Source of the DNA: Manduca sexta | Taxonomy: Eukaryota > Arthropoda > Insecta > Lepidoptera > Sphingidae | Assembly: GCF_014839805.1 (NCBI RefSeq) | Contig: NC_051140.1 | Location: 15,459,826-15,523,825, forward strand | DNA length: 64,000 bases | Reading direction: 5' to 3' | Shown: positions 38,040 to 49,830 of the stretch, one piece after another | Layout: each line of letters starts with the position of its first letter | Position numbering within the stretch: the stretch's first letter is position 1 | Made by a program: the position numbers and the translations under genes | The notes under the pieces: model-generated | Told to the model about the DNA's origin: nothing | Database searches by the model: none | What the model saw: only the letters and a program-made list of their open reading frames with translations

Positions 38040-38215
38040 AGTTGGCGCGGGTGTAAAGGCGTGGACACATGCGCGTCGCCGCACGCCGCTCGCATGCGGA
38101 TCCGTCGCGGCGGTGGTGCGGCGTGTCGCGGCGTGCGAACAGACCGCGGCAGACTGAGCGACGCGAGGCGCGACTCGTGACCTTGACGCGTTCCGGAAAC
38201 TTCTCACGATATTCG
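38040..38215. promoter_or_regulatory. CpG-rich islet of unknown role
   Basis: A dense CpG block (CGTCGCCGCACGCCGCTCGC and similar) lies in the long intron. It produces overlapping open frames on both strands because stop codons are rare at this composition, but none shows domain structure or flanking start context. It could be an enhancer, an alternative promoter or an origin-like element; I cannot tell which. Confidence 0.25.
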
Positions 38216-39659
38216 CGTTGGACTTTCATCCTGAGCTTGATCCACCAGCTCTAGCCGTTTCTATGATTAATTTATTACAAATATCCGAGTAAGATTGATA
38301 AATCAAACTGATATTAAGTTATAGCTGCCGAGCAGCTGAGGTCAGTACTTAGTCAACTTGTATTTCATTTGTGCACATAAACGTGCAGGTTATACTGAAA
38401 TTTAATACAGAAAAAATGTTACAAAATACGCCCTATTAATCTAATTCGGTATCGTGGAACGGAACAAATTCTAAACAGTACAATTTTGTGTAATGCCAGC
38501 ATGCCTATCACAATGTATTACATAAGTTAGGGAGAAATAATTACAGTAACAACAAACGGAAGAAGTCACGCTGCGAACGGCATGCGCACATTAGTTTATT
38601 ACGTACATGTGCACCAGTTACAAGGCGGTTTAAATCGAAAGGGGCAATTTTCGCCGCGAGCCAACGCACATAAAAACGGAGGGCAGCTTACTTTCGTTTG
38701 GCCACGCCTTAATGCTTTTGTGGAATAACTGAGGGGCGGATGAACTGAGCCGATGAATTTCACGGGATTAGCGCATTCAAAACATTTCAATGGAATGCGA
38801 TTTCAAACATGTAGCAAACGTACAGTTATTCTAAGCATGCATTCACTATCATCGCACTGTTTTTGCGACGCACGTTCCAACACTCATATTTTTTGAATGC
38901 GTCATCTTGTCTAGGTATGTTACTACTTGAACATCTTCGTTTGTATCGGATCTATGCTTAGCATGAAGTGGTATCATTTATTATACGTGAATAATTTTAA
39001 AATATTCTTCTACTAAGTTAAGGGAATTTAGCAGTGACAAAATAAAACGCAGCGAATAAAATGCAATTTTTTGTTTAAAAAAACTTCGAAAAGGGTTGGT
39101 AAAACCGTTACATAGAATAAACAAGACGGGTGTTAGCAATGTATCGTCAATTTTTAACAACACTTGTAGGACCCTGTGGCGCGTGATGATAAGATCTTGG
39201 CGCTGCATCTGCCGGGGCCCCGGGAGTGGGACACATGCCCTCATGTAGGGGTTCAATTCCGGTGTTTTGTTTTGGTGCTCCGCTGTGGGAATTTTCTGGC
39301 TTCATGATTAGTTTATGATTTGATTTAATGGTTGTAATTTAATTTTATGTGGGCAATATTGGTTTGACTAATATGTTTTGATAGCAATTTGTGCGTTTAA
39401 TATTTAATAGATACTAAGATACTGTGTTCTACGCTATATTATATACCATTTTTGTATAATGTGTTTAATATTAATGTAAAACAAAAGTATTTACTTGGTG
39501 ATTGTAATATAAGTGAACGATTTCTTTCCCATTTCCGCCGCTTACTGCCTACGTGAATAGTTTTTGTTTTCTATTAGCCACGATGCTTATAAAACACGAA
39601 ATCCTATAACAATCAAGGCTTAGTGGCACACAAATGCGTATCTAGTACAATGGCCGAAA

Positions 39660-39965
39660 CTTGCAGCCCTCTAATGAATAAAAAGCGCCGGTAGCCAGCC
39701 GCTACCACGTAATCGACACGTTTGCGGCGATACAATATTGTAGCAAGGGATGTAAAATTTCGTACTTACGCTGTCGTTTCGTGCTGTGGTAGGAGGGCAG
39801 GTAGGGCATGTGGCGAGATGGTGCGATAACAGGAATTATTCATACGCGCGTTATCGGTCCGCCATCGCGGTGCTATTGTGAACGCGGCTTAACGTGCGAG
39901 GGGTGGCTCCCGGTTGTCGCGGACGTTGTCAAAACGTTGTTGTGTGTACTCGGCCTAATGTGACG
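39660..39965. promoter_or_regulatory. CpG-rich islet with GATA motifs
   Basis: Composition rises from AT-rich to CpG-rich. Motifs include GCGATAAC (39824 region) and CGTTATCGG shortly after, plus CGGCGATAC. No open reading frame of note. Candidate intronic regulatory element, on composition and motifs only. Confidence 0.25.
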
Positions 39966-40499
39966 CCGGTACGGATTGATTATTGTTTTATACTGCGTTG
40001 TTTACTATAATGATTCTAGAGCTCGTTGGTTTGTTTTCATTTGTTTGCTTTATGTTTAGCGGTTTTTGTGTTTCAAGTACGTGGTTGGAACGATATTTAC
40101 TTGTTCAGCGGCTATTTGGCGGTTATGAGCCTCGTGTTGCTCTTAAAATGGTTTATTATTACCATTTAGATGTGAGAGTCGTGAACAGGCGCTGGCTTAC
40201 CCTGTTGTTAATGTTGTATGTTTGTACGTAATTCTATACATCTTATGTTATAATAAAACTTTAAACTTGATATTGCCGCTTATAATCTTAAAAAAACTAC
40301 TAAAGAGGCAGATTTATTGATAAATAAATACCCAGCGAACGTGTACACGTATTAAGTCTACATAAAAAAAACGTCTTGTTCCGTCTAATTTGTTTCTCAA
40401 CCACGAAATGTTTGAACATCAGAAACATTTTTACCAACACATTAAAGCCTGCATCCAAACCACTAATCAGATTAGTAATTAATTAAGTTTCGACATACA

Positions 40500-40640
40500 T
40501 CGCGCAGTTCATTCCCCCACCGGGCCTGCTAGCCGTGACTAGGCCGTAATGTACGGGTGCCCTTGAGATAACTATCGATAATCTCTACTGCGATCGGCAC
40601 CTGGATCGAACGATGCGGGCCCGCGTCCATACTACTCTAA
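40500..40640. promoter_or_regulatory. GC-rich islet with near-palindromic double GATA/DRE site
   Basis: GAGATAAC followed by TATCGATA and ATCTC (40565-40585) makes an imperfect 21-base palindrome holding GATA cores on both strands and the DRE core TATCGATA. A CACCTG E-box lies about 20 bases downstream. Candidate regulatory element. Confidence 0.35.
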
Positions 40641-41201
40641 TGTTGCAGACTGAATGTTGAATAAGTTATTTATACTACGGCGTACATGTAAATGGCTAAT
40701 TAGGGTTTGGAAGTAAGCTGAAGTCTTAATTAAATACGGTAGACTATATTGCCTAAGGTTTTACAAGAAAATCTTTATTCCAAAGATATATCGATTTCTT
40801 ATAAGTTATAAGGAGAAATGTACTAAGTTGCATTTAATATAATCGCCTGGAGTTGAGCTTCAGATATTATATAAATTACCCAATTGTCCAATATTCTTCC
40901 ACAGCTTGAGGAATTAATTTAACTCGACATATAGCTGTCTTTTGGGAAAGTTCAATAGAGTATTAATTCGTTTCTCACTTCTCAAGATATGTCGATATTT
41001 ACTATTGTTTGAAATTGATTGATCAAAATCGAGTTACAATTTTTATGTTGTAAGAGCTATCTTGATTTCAGGTTGTACATTAATCGGAAACCTGTTTAGT
41101 CTTATTATCATAAAGATCTTATGTAGTAATTGCTTAAGTCTTAATTAAACTTATTGGTATACAATAAAATGATTTATTAGTAATGCATAGTTACTTTTTA
41201 A

Positions 41202-41502
41202 TTTGGTAGGCATACGGATTGCCGAGACGAATGTCCGCAGGTTCAAAACCCAAGGGCACCTCTAACTTTTTTAAACTTATATATGATTCTGAATTATCGC
41301 TTGCTTTAACGGTGAAGGACGACACCGTGAGGAAACCTGCATACCTGAGAAGATCTCTATAAGGAATTTTGAGGATGTGTGAAGTCTACGAATCCGCATA
41401 CTAGCGTGGTAGACTAAGGCTTAATCCCTCTCTGTAGTAGAGGAGGGCCGTGCCCAACAGTGGGACCATACATATTAAGGCTGATATTATTATTATATTT
41501 TT
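41202..41502 (+). repeat. lepidopteran tRNA-derived SINE, 5' end altered
   Basis: It contains 'GCCGAGACGAATGTCCGCAG', the B-box GGTTCAAAACCC, 'TTTAACGGTGAAGGACGACA', 'GTGAAGTCTACGAATCCGCA', 'AGCGTGGTAGACTAAGGC', 'CTCTGTAGTAGAGGAGG' and 'CCCAACAGTGGG', ending in 'GCTGATATTATTATTATA'. This is the best-preserved 3' end in the window, with the (TTA)n tail. The usual GCGATAGCCTAGTTGG head is replaced, so the copy is 5'-truncated or mutated. Confidence 0.85.
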
Positions 41503-42654
41503 AGGCACCAGTAACTTAGAAATGTATAAATCAGTAACAAGGATAAGGTTTTATTGACTGCGCACTAAGAATAGATCTTAATTCATAATAATAAATTAGT
41601 AAACGGCATAACTTTTAGTCGATAAATCAATGCAAATTGTAACGCAATGAATACGAATGGTCTTTAAGTAACTCAAATTAATTGTCAAGGTAATAGGATT
41701 GCGGTTAAAGAACACTAAAACTAATAAAACATGATTGAAATTAGGCCAGATTCAGGGACACGATTACTTAATTCTTAGTAATATAACAGATATGAATATT
41801 ATAAATGTTTGTGAAGATGTTAGGATCTTTATTAGAAGTAAACGCTAGAACTGCTGAATTCATGTATATGAACTTACTTACAGATAGACAGACATTGGCT
41901 TAAAACATAGTCTATATTTCTGGAAAAGTACATAGTTCCAGTATTGTAAAAATATCTCACTTCTATTCACTATTTTATAGGTTCATTTAGTCTTTACCAG
42001 TTGCGAAGTGTGGAATTTTCCAATAGGGAATCCGACACAACATATAGGTACCAATAATATACATGAAGGAGATTTGCAGATCGTTCTAATGATAATTAGA
42101 TATTATATGAATTACGAAAGGCAAGCCTGCAAGAATTGGGTTGTATGGACCTTCGCCACTGGTCTCTACCAAGTCTATATCTGACTTCTATTTCTTGAAG
42201 CTATTGAAAGTATTAGGAATGTATACGCCGATCACACTTAATTAAGAGCCTATTTCGCAATGTTCAAGAAAATATAATCCGCTATTAGTAGACGGCTAAT
42301 GTATGAGCATTTGGTTTGATACTTATTTGGTATGGTTGATAGTATAATTTTTTATTCGTGCTTGTTACATGAACAGCATATAATCAGATAATCAAACAGG
42401 CGGTAAAGACCCGTATATAGGAGGTCAATGCGGTAAACTAACATCGGTTATTCCAAAATGGCATTAAGACCCAATATCTTTATGTTAGAGTAAAAGTAAC
42501 AGAGCTAAAGTAAAGACAAAAGGAAAAAATGTACAAGTAACAATAACTATAACTGTTAACGAAGAAAGTAGCCTTTAGATGCGCGTAAAACTAAAGCACA
42601 TAGCGTCATACAAAGCACAGTTTCTAGTATATAAATCAGTAACATCAGTAAGTT

Positions 42655-42785
42655 AATTGGAACCAGCTACCCGCAGGTCCCAGCAGGGAGTCTCGTTGCG
42701 AGTTCTGAAGGGAAGAGCGTGGAGGGCTGTACCCTCGCCGTCCAATCGATGAGTCCACAGCCACCCTTGACGAAATCCATATGCT
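42655..42785. other. isolated GC-rich block of unknown origin
   Basis: About 130 bases from 'AGCTACCCGCAGGTCCCAGC' to 'CAGCCACCCTTGACG' are much richer in G and C than the flanks. There is no open frame, no clear repeat match and no splice signals at its edges. It may be a decayed transposon end or a regulatory element. Confidence 0.2.
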
Positions 42786-43962
42786 TTCACTCTAATAAAT
42801 AATAATTGAAATTAAAAAGGGGAATGAATTGTATTTGTATAGCGAGCAGATGTTATGTGACTATGTATTATTTAAAGTTTTGTATTAAAGCGTTGTTATT
42901 CTTGTTAAAGCCGAAAAGACTATATTTGTGAAATTTAGACTTGGCTTTTGAAATAAAAAGAAACAATTTATTTTAACCTATTTAATATTATTTAGATACT
43001 GTCAATATTAACTAAAATATTAACACCAGTTCGGAAAGCAGTTTTCCCCAAGGAAGTACGGATAATATACTCTAGTGCTGCTCTTTTCAAAATCAGTTTG
43101 AGGTCATAAAGACTAGTGTTATATTATTATCATGTCAGTATTTCATGTTTTTCTCGATTCATTAGTTGGTTTTGTAATTACATGTTAAATAAAAAATATT
43201 GTCTTATTTAGTTATTACAGATTCACAATCATTTGTAAGTAAAAAATTACCTAGGTAGTTATATTTTGACATACGCAAAGAAAGTAGAATGAAAATGTAA
43301 TATAATAAACGAATATAAATATTTACATGGTAATTCTGGATAGCGATTACCATTTTCACCATAATTGAAATTACTTCCTTAATTACTAATGTAGAGTTAT
43401 TTTATAAAACCCTTCACGACAGGAAGGCTTAATCATCAATTTAATGCACTTTTTATAAACGTGTAAGGAACTTTATATGCAAACAATTCAACAGCGTGTA
43501 TCATCACCGACAGTACGTACTGAACGTAGGTAATTAATGAAGTTTCCACTTGGCCTACTATTTTAATTGCTCCGTGTTACGCCGCTTTTGAAATATTTCG
43601 AAAACTAAGGTCTTTTGTTAGTGAGTGCATCGAGACCCTCTTCTTGACACATCTATTATTTGTTTATCAAATAGCCATTACCTGGGCATTCGTGCTAACA
43701 CTGAAATGAAGATGTCGTGTGAAAAACCAGTTGTTAAACATAAATGATATTAATTTAGGAAAGCGCAGGCGTGCCTACAAAACGCCTCCAAATTGTAGTT
43801 AATGACAACAAGTTTGATATTTTGGACTTGTGTTACAATGATTCTACTATCTGTGGATCTCCGGCCACGATAATGGTTAGTTAAACGCTCGTAAAATTTG
43901 AGTGTCGAGCGCGAGGTATCGTTTTTGTATGCAGTATTTTAATGGGAATATTTTGTGTGCAG

Positions 43963-44505
43963 GTCGGAGTCTAAGCGGAGGGAGCGGGCAGGTGTGTCGG
44001 CCGCACTTCCACACGCCGCTGCATCCATGGCTCGAGTCGAAGGCGCTGAGCAGCGGTGCCTGGGGCGGCGGGTTTCAGCAGGATGCGGCACCGGCGGACA
44101 AGCCTCTCTCCCCCGCGCAGCATCACCACCCCCACCCCCTGTTTTCGTTCCCGCCTACGCCTCCGAAGGACTCAACGCCGGACTCGGTGGCGGCGGCGGC
44201 GCTCGGCCAGCAGGACTACCAGGCGGCGGTCGCGCACGCCACCGCCATGAGCGTGGCGTTCATGCAGCAGCAGCAGGAACTGCCGCTGTGCGGGGACGTG
44301 AAGCCCATGATGGGCGCGCCGCCGTCGAAGCAGCGCGAAGGTGCGCAAACGGACTCGTGCCCCCAGGAGTCGAGTCAGCCCTCCGGGGAATACAACGCGC
44401 AGTACAACGCCGCCGGCGGCGACTACTACAACTACCAGGGGAAAGGGTATAACGGCACGCAACAGCAGAGCAAGCCGCGACCGAACAAGACGCGAACTAG
44501 CGCCG
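43963..44505 (+). CDS. grn: GATA1/2/3-class transcription factor (grain), coding exon 2
   Basis: Residues 79-258 (numbered from 17889), plus a split glycine at 78 and the first base of codon 259; phase 1 at both ends. The exon encodes the transactivation region. QVCRPHFHTPLHPWL (87-101) parallels QVCRPPLLHGSLPWL of vertebrate GATA3. FSFPPTPPKDSTPDS (138-152) is the class-specific FPPTPPKD motif, a Thr-Pro site used in GATA2/3 for CDK-linked degradation. Both are characteristic of the GATA1/2/3 class and argue against pannier or serpent. A short Gln run, Gly/Tyr-rich tracts and a basic KPRPNKTRTSA end follow, the last corresponding to the linker before the N-finger. The donor is CCG|GTGAGT. 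The frame stays open 209 bases into the intron, so intron retention would give a finger-less protein. Strong GC bias creates spurious open frames on both strands here. Confidence 0.93.
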
Positions 44506-47379
44506 GTGAGTCCTCGGGGACCGCGCACTGCACTCTCGCTACGACGCACTTGACACACTCACACGGTATCGCCGTACGCTTATCCGATCACAGGCTTCTA
44601 GCAGGGTATACTCACTGTCCCTCTCGGCTCTGTCATGTAACCCAGCTTTCACTGAAATTCTCTGCTAATCAGTTAATAAATCAAATAGCCAAAGAACCGT
44701 TCAAGGCTTGTTAATCGCGGCCGTACAAAACGAGTGCCACGATAGCGCGCGTAATTAGAATCTCTATAGAGATTGTCCCATCAACAATTGCGATTTATTA
44801 ATTCGATAAATATGTCAAGATTATTATTTCATTTGGTATTTCTAAATGGCATCGCGGAATGATATTTGGAACGAGATGTGTTCGGATAAGCGTAGTATCT
44901 TGCACCGGGGTTGTGGCGCCACACGTTTTCCATCTAACAAGTCCGTCGAGCCATCGAACGCTTGGGTTCATCGGTGTTACTAACGCTTCATATATGTGAT
45001 TAACAGCTGGTTTACGGTGGAGGTTTATTAACACATTGGCTTTTTGCAGTTATCGGCGTGCTCACTCGTGTAGACGTGTAATTCCGTCTCCCAGATAGTT
45101 AAGTCGTGTAATTCGTTTCAATAGACCGGCGTGTAGGAAGTAGATAGGATTTGGAATTAGCAAGTCACTATTAGACGTTTAAGCGGGAGATGCGTCGGCG
45201 CAACTCGACATTGTCTGGCTCCATGTGAACTCACGCGGCATTTTCTAATGTTGTTTAAACCAGACGTTTCACATTATTTAATTGCCGTTTCCATTGTTTA
45301 AAGTTGTAAATAAACAAAAGCTTTTAACTATATTCATTTTGGAAATAAATTTAAAACTCTTTGTTCTCTTTCACATTTATTACGTTATGAAATAAATAAT
45401 TATTGCAGTCATTGTTACTGAATAAACAGTAGCGCCGGTAATTTCATCTAAATGAACAATCAACATAAATTACGAAATGACGGTTCAATTCACAATTGCA
45501 TACAGTAACTTCGTAAATAATAAAATATTAATTAGGAATAAACTTAGCTAACACTATTACACATAATGAGATCTAATTTAATTGTCAAGCTATAAATAAC
45601 CTAAGAGACTGGTGACTATACACAGTAAAGGTTAAAATTTGCATTTCCACCATGAGTTGCAGGGCTCTATGATAAAGTTATGTGTAAACCAATTTTGCAA
45701 CACATAAGCCAACAATGTATTACACAACACTAATTGTATTAACACCGCATAATGACGATTTATTTTACTTTTAAAAATGTAATTACATCTCTCATAGTTG
45801 TTAAACTTTGACAATGGACGGGAACAAACATGGCCGCCTTATTGTCTTCAATATTAGAATAATGAATGCACAGAATTATATAGAATGACTGTTAATACGG
45901 GTCGGTCACGGTTGCAATTAGATGTATTCAATATTTTGTTAAAACTGAATTAGCATGAACATGGAATCGGTACAGCGTTACGTGATTGTACATTCATTAT
46001 ATTATACAGATATAAATTGTAGGGATTCTGTCCAAATTGGTTTAGTATTAAAATGTTTTACATTCAGTTTCCAATTATTGTCTGACTATCGACTTGTTAT
46101 CCGCTACATCCTTATAAATAATTGACGTCTGAAACTATGAACTTTAGAGAAAAACCTAGAAGAATAAACAATAACAGTTAACACTTTCCTAGATGGTAAC
46201 TAGATCTAGATAAATGGTTTTCCCATGAGATAATCGCAAACGTATTGAAAAAGCGGCGACGGGCGTTAATTGTGTCGGGTAGCATTTAACTCGTGTCGAA
46301 ATGGTAATTTTGTACAACTAACTAGTGAAGTAACTGTTGGTGTCAATGTTGATGTCAAAATGGCGGGAAATTATATTAGATTCATGTATCGCCCTTATAA
46401 AAAACAAGCGTCCGACTTGATGTTTATTGATAAATAAATATCCATAATACTAGAGAAATATTTTAGACGCTTAGAGAAAACTTACTTTAATACGAAACTT
46501 AGTGACTTAATTATTTAACTATTCAGTAGTGTAGTTTGGATCCATCACATTCATCCTATGCCGGTTTGTGAGTCGACAGACCCTGATTTAGCTACATAGG
46601 TGCATAATGCATCACATACGGGTGAGGTTAGTCTCCATTCTGAAGTTCTATTATTCCGAAAGTTGATAGACCAACGCGAGTTTAAATTTAAGATGTTGTA
46701 AGTGTAGATTTGAGAGCATAAGGACAGACAATCTCATAGGAATGTCAATAACCACAGTGATATAAACAACCTTGGATTAAGTCTGGACGAGGTCTAGAAT
46801 AATATCATGTTAAATTAAATCAGTTAAAACAAATTAAACGTCCCTGTTTACAATCAAGTTTGTGAATGAAGTCTTTAAGTCTACCTACAGGTATTCTGTA
46901 ATTGTGATCAATTACATTTAATGAATGAATGATAATTGGTTTAAGGTATTCTTTTAAACGTTTTGTACTACTGCAAACAATGCAGTCCATGTGATTGGCT
47001 AACTATTAATTTAATATGAGACACGTAATTTTTTTACGGGGTTAGTTATTACTATTTGCATTCGAATTCGGATTTCCAAGACACAGCAATTCTATGAAAG
47101 AAAAAGTAAATTAACCCTGTGTTTATTGGTGCTAGGTACATATTCGCTTAACGTATTACTCGATGTATCAGACCTAATACAGTACAGGTTACACGTGCGT
47201 TAGAATGTAAAACATTCAAATATTACGAACAGGTACAATTTATAGCTGTGTACGGTTACAATGACCTTTGCAAAATCCATTGAACAGCGCGAATCAAATA
47301 GTTCAGTGTTCAAAAACAATAGTCATTAAATTAGTCGTAGACATTCAAATTGCTCGTATAAAGTGGTATAGGCGCTAAA

Positions 47380-47525
47380 ACATTATTGCTGCGGTCGGTG
47401 CTGGCGGTTCCTTGGTGGAAGTATTATGATAATACGCGGCGGCCGGATGTGGACCATTCCATTGTTGGCCAGCCGATCGGCTGACCTCGAGCCTCCTAGC
47501 GTTCCGCGCCACGCTATACAACAAA
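47380..47525. promoter_or_regulatory. GC-rich islet with 14-bp perfect palindrome
   Basis: CAGCCGATCGGCTG (47470-47483) is a perfect palindrome. Nearby are CATTCC (TEAD/Scalloped-like), CATTGTT (Sox-like) and a TGATAAT GATA core. The element lies in the intron before the N-finger exon. Candidate cis-regulatory element; no coding content. Confidence 0.3.
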
Positions 47526-49539
47526 TTAAAATTTCACGTTCCTATACCAACGATTGAATGCTAAATAGAGAGTACTACAGCTAAATCAATCGAAAAATCG
47601 TGACCTAAGTCGGTATTTGAAGAATTTCATGGAAAGGGCGAACGACATAATAATCGGTCAGTAACAATTGCAAGCTGTTATTTATACCGCGGCTATTTCT
47701 TAAATGGTTTCATTCAACACTTTCTAAAACAATGTTACGTTCACTTAAGCCGTATTCAAATTCGACGATTTTGTGTTCTATAATTTGAATGCGTTTTGTA
47801 TTGTGAATGCATTTCTATTGTATCTTATGATGATGGTATAAAGGTCGTATTGCATTGTTTGATGGGCATTTAAAGTGTTGTTTGTATGCAGCTCACGGTT
47901 CGCGTTGCAGCAACCAATGTTGCGAAGGTTGCGCAACCAATTAGCCGGGTGTACGTGCGCAGACATGAGTCGGTGGATCATAGGAACTCAGGCGACTGTG
48001 GGCTTTACGTATGTCCAAAGCGCACTTTTTGCATGCGGAGTTATACACAATAAAACTGCAAGTAATTGGCCGTCAAAAATACATGGTAGGTAATGTATTC
48101 GGATATTTCCAAACAAGCTGCTAATGAATATTTTCGTGTTGAGTATACAAACAGTGGTTAGGTGGAGCGAATTGGTCACGGTCTGCCGACTCACGCTGGG
48201 ATACAGTTGCATCAGTCAAAATTTGCATTTTACGTTGGACATCCGCGGAACGTTAGCGATTAATTCAAACGTTAAATTATAGGACAAAGAGGTTTTCGTT
48301 CATTTGCATAATGTTCAGCCATTGAATTCTTTACCGCGCAGACACTACATTGTATTCTAAATATTTAAGCTGATGAAAATGTTTTTAATTCATCATAAAA
48401 CTAATTTCATCGTGAATTTTTCTACTCCATTTCACTTCGAGTATCGTATTACAAGTTCCTTGTACATTAATAGTACAATATTGAAGTTATTGAAGCCAAT
48501 TTATTCCTAACAATAGTTTGCTCGGAGGATCGCGGAACAATGTTCTTACACTACTTCGATATACAAGTTCTTAAGTTTATGATACTAACTTATGTTCTTA
48601 CTAACTATACGCGTTAAGAGTTTCCTTAAATTATATTTAACAACAATAAATACTAAGTAACTTTTACCTTTGTAAATGACAAAAACATTATGGAAATAAT
48701 TATTAAGCATACTATCATTAATATAACTGGTTACTCAGAATTAGAAAATAACAACAATGTAGCGATGCAGACGCGTCTTTAAACCGTGTCTTAGGCATCA
48801 TACATGGCCGTACATAGTAATTAAGTAAGGTTGAGCGCAAGTTGCAACCGAGCGCCATTGCAGCGCTCGTCACACGTAATTATCTCGCAGTACGCTAATA
48901 ACGAATGCAAATATGATCGTCCGACCGTCTGACCAACCGTCCGACCGACCGCTGCAATGCTACTCCGAACGGAGCGCTGTGCCGCGGTATGTGCTATGAA
49001 AATGGCTTCATTTTACATGCTCTCTCGTTAACATTTCGAATGCAACCCCAAACTAAAGTGAGGAGCTCTATGGAAACATTTAACATCGAGCATTAAGGAA
49101 TTTAGATCTGAATCGTTCCGATCACAGTGTTTGTATACAAACCAGTAATACAGTTCATCCAAGTCAATGACTGGTAAAATTCATTTTACAAAATCCCATA
49201 CACAATACCCAATTGAAATAAATTCTCGCAAAATCACGAGGTCCGATTAAATATTTCTATTTGCATACCAGTATGTAATTAAAGCGTAATAACAGCGTCT
49301 GTGGCGCAACAAAGAATAAGTTTTGAGCAATAATTTAATGGTTTGTATGCAAAATAGTCTAACCGTTACGTGTTGATGGGCCGATGCGCCGAGAGTCCGT
49401 CATGGTACAGGGGAGCGAATTAGTCCTTCATTTAAATTACATTACCCCGCTCACATTAGTGCTCAACGTGACTCCGATCGAGTTTTTACACGACCGTTTC
49501 ATTGAGGAGTAACGGGCCGGCTTCGTTTGTCTGAACGCA

Positions 49540-49830
49540 TCGATAGTTCCGAGCGTGCGGCGCGGCGGCACATCACTCGAGTTTGCACTCTCAGCCAATT
49601 CAGCATACGAGGTGTCGCGACGCCGCGCCGGCGAAATGTTTTCCCTGCGTGGACGGCCCGTGTGAAAACTTTGCGAGTTCTTGACGGGCCCGAGTGCGCT
49701 CGCCTCGAGACTCTCGAAAAATAAAAACCCGCCCACTCGGCTACGTAAATATGGCAGATGAAAATCTTTTATCGCGGTCACGTAGCGCCGCCGCGTCACG
49801 ACCGCACGTCACTCCGGGCAATAAAGAGCG
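49540..49830. promoter_or_regulatory. CpG-rich island in intron, possible regulatory element
   Basis: About 290 bases of CpG-dense sequence with few stops on either strand. A 120-codon minus-strand frame and a 65-codon plus-strand frame overlap here; neither has domain features, and the composition explains them. It could be an internal promoter for a shorter GATA isoform, since it lies 2.2 kb before the N-finger exon, or an enhancer. Undecided. Confidence 0.3.

Larger units (their letters stand above)
18121..43962 (+). other. grn: 25.8 kb intron between coding exons 1 and 2
   Basis: Bounded by GTAAGC (18121) and TTTGTGTGCAG (ending 43962), phase 1. I see no coding exon inside it. GC-rich islets (22.5, 34.5, 38.1, 39.8, 40.5 kb), SINE and Helitron-like copies and a small tandem duplication are listed separately. 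The stretches 18.5-22.4, 22.7-28.9, 29.2-34.4, 35.6-38.0, 38.8-39.6, 40.7-41.2 and 41.5-43.9 kb are AT-rich with only short chance open frames. Long introns are usual for developmental regulators with many tissue-specific enhancers. Confidence 0.85.

Noticed and set aside
37882..38229. 115- and 84-codon minus-strand frames
   Set aside because: Open only because the block is CpG-rich; arginine/alanine-rich translation, several overlapping frames on both strands.
39190..39262. tRNA-like B-box 'GGGGTTCAATTCC'
   Set aside because: No A-box at a suitable distance and no cloverleaf; at most an old SINE relic.
44172..44558. 128-codon minus-strand frame opposite coding exon 2
   Set aside because: Shadow of the GC-rich coding exon; arginine- and leucine-rich antisense translation with no domain.
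49437..49799. 120-codon minus-strand frame
   Set aside because: Lies in a CpG island with few stops; no recognisable domain and no splice or promoter support.
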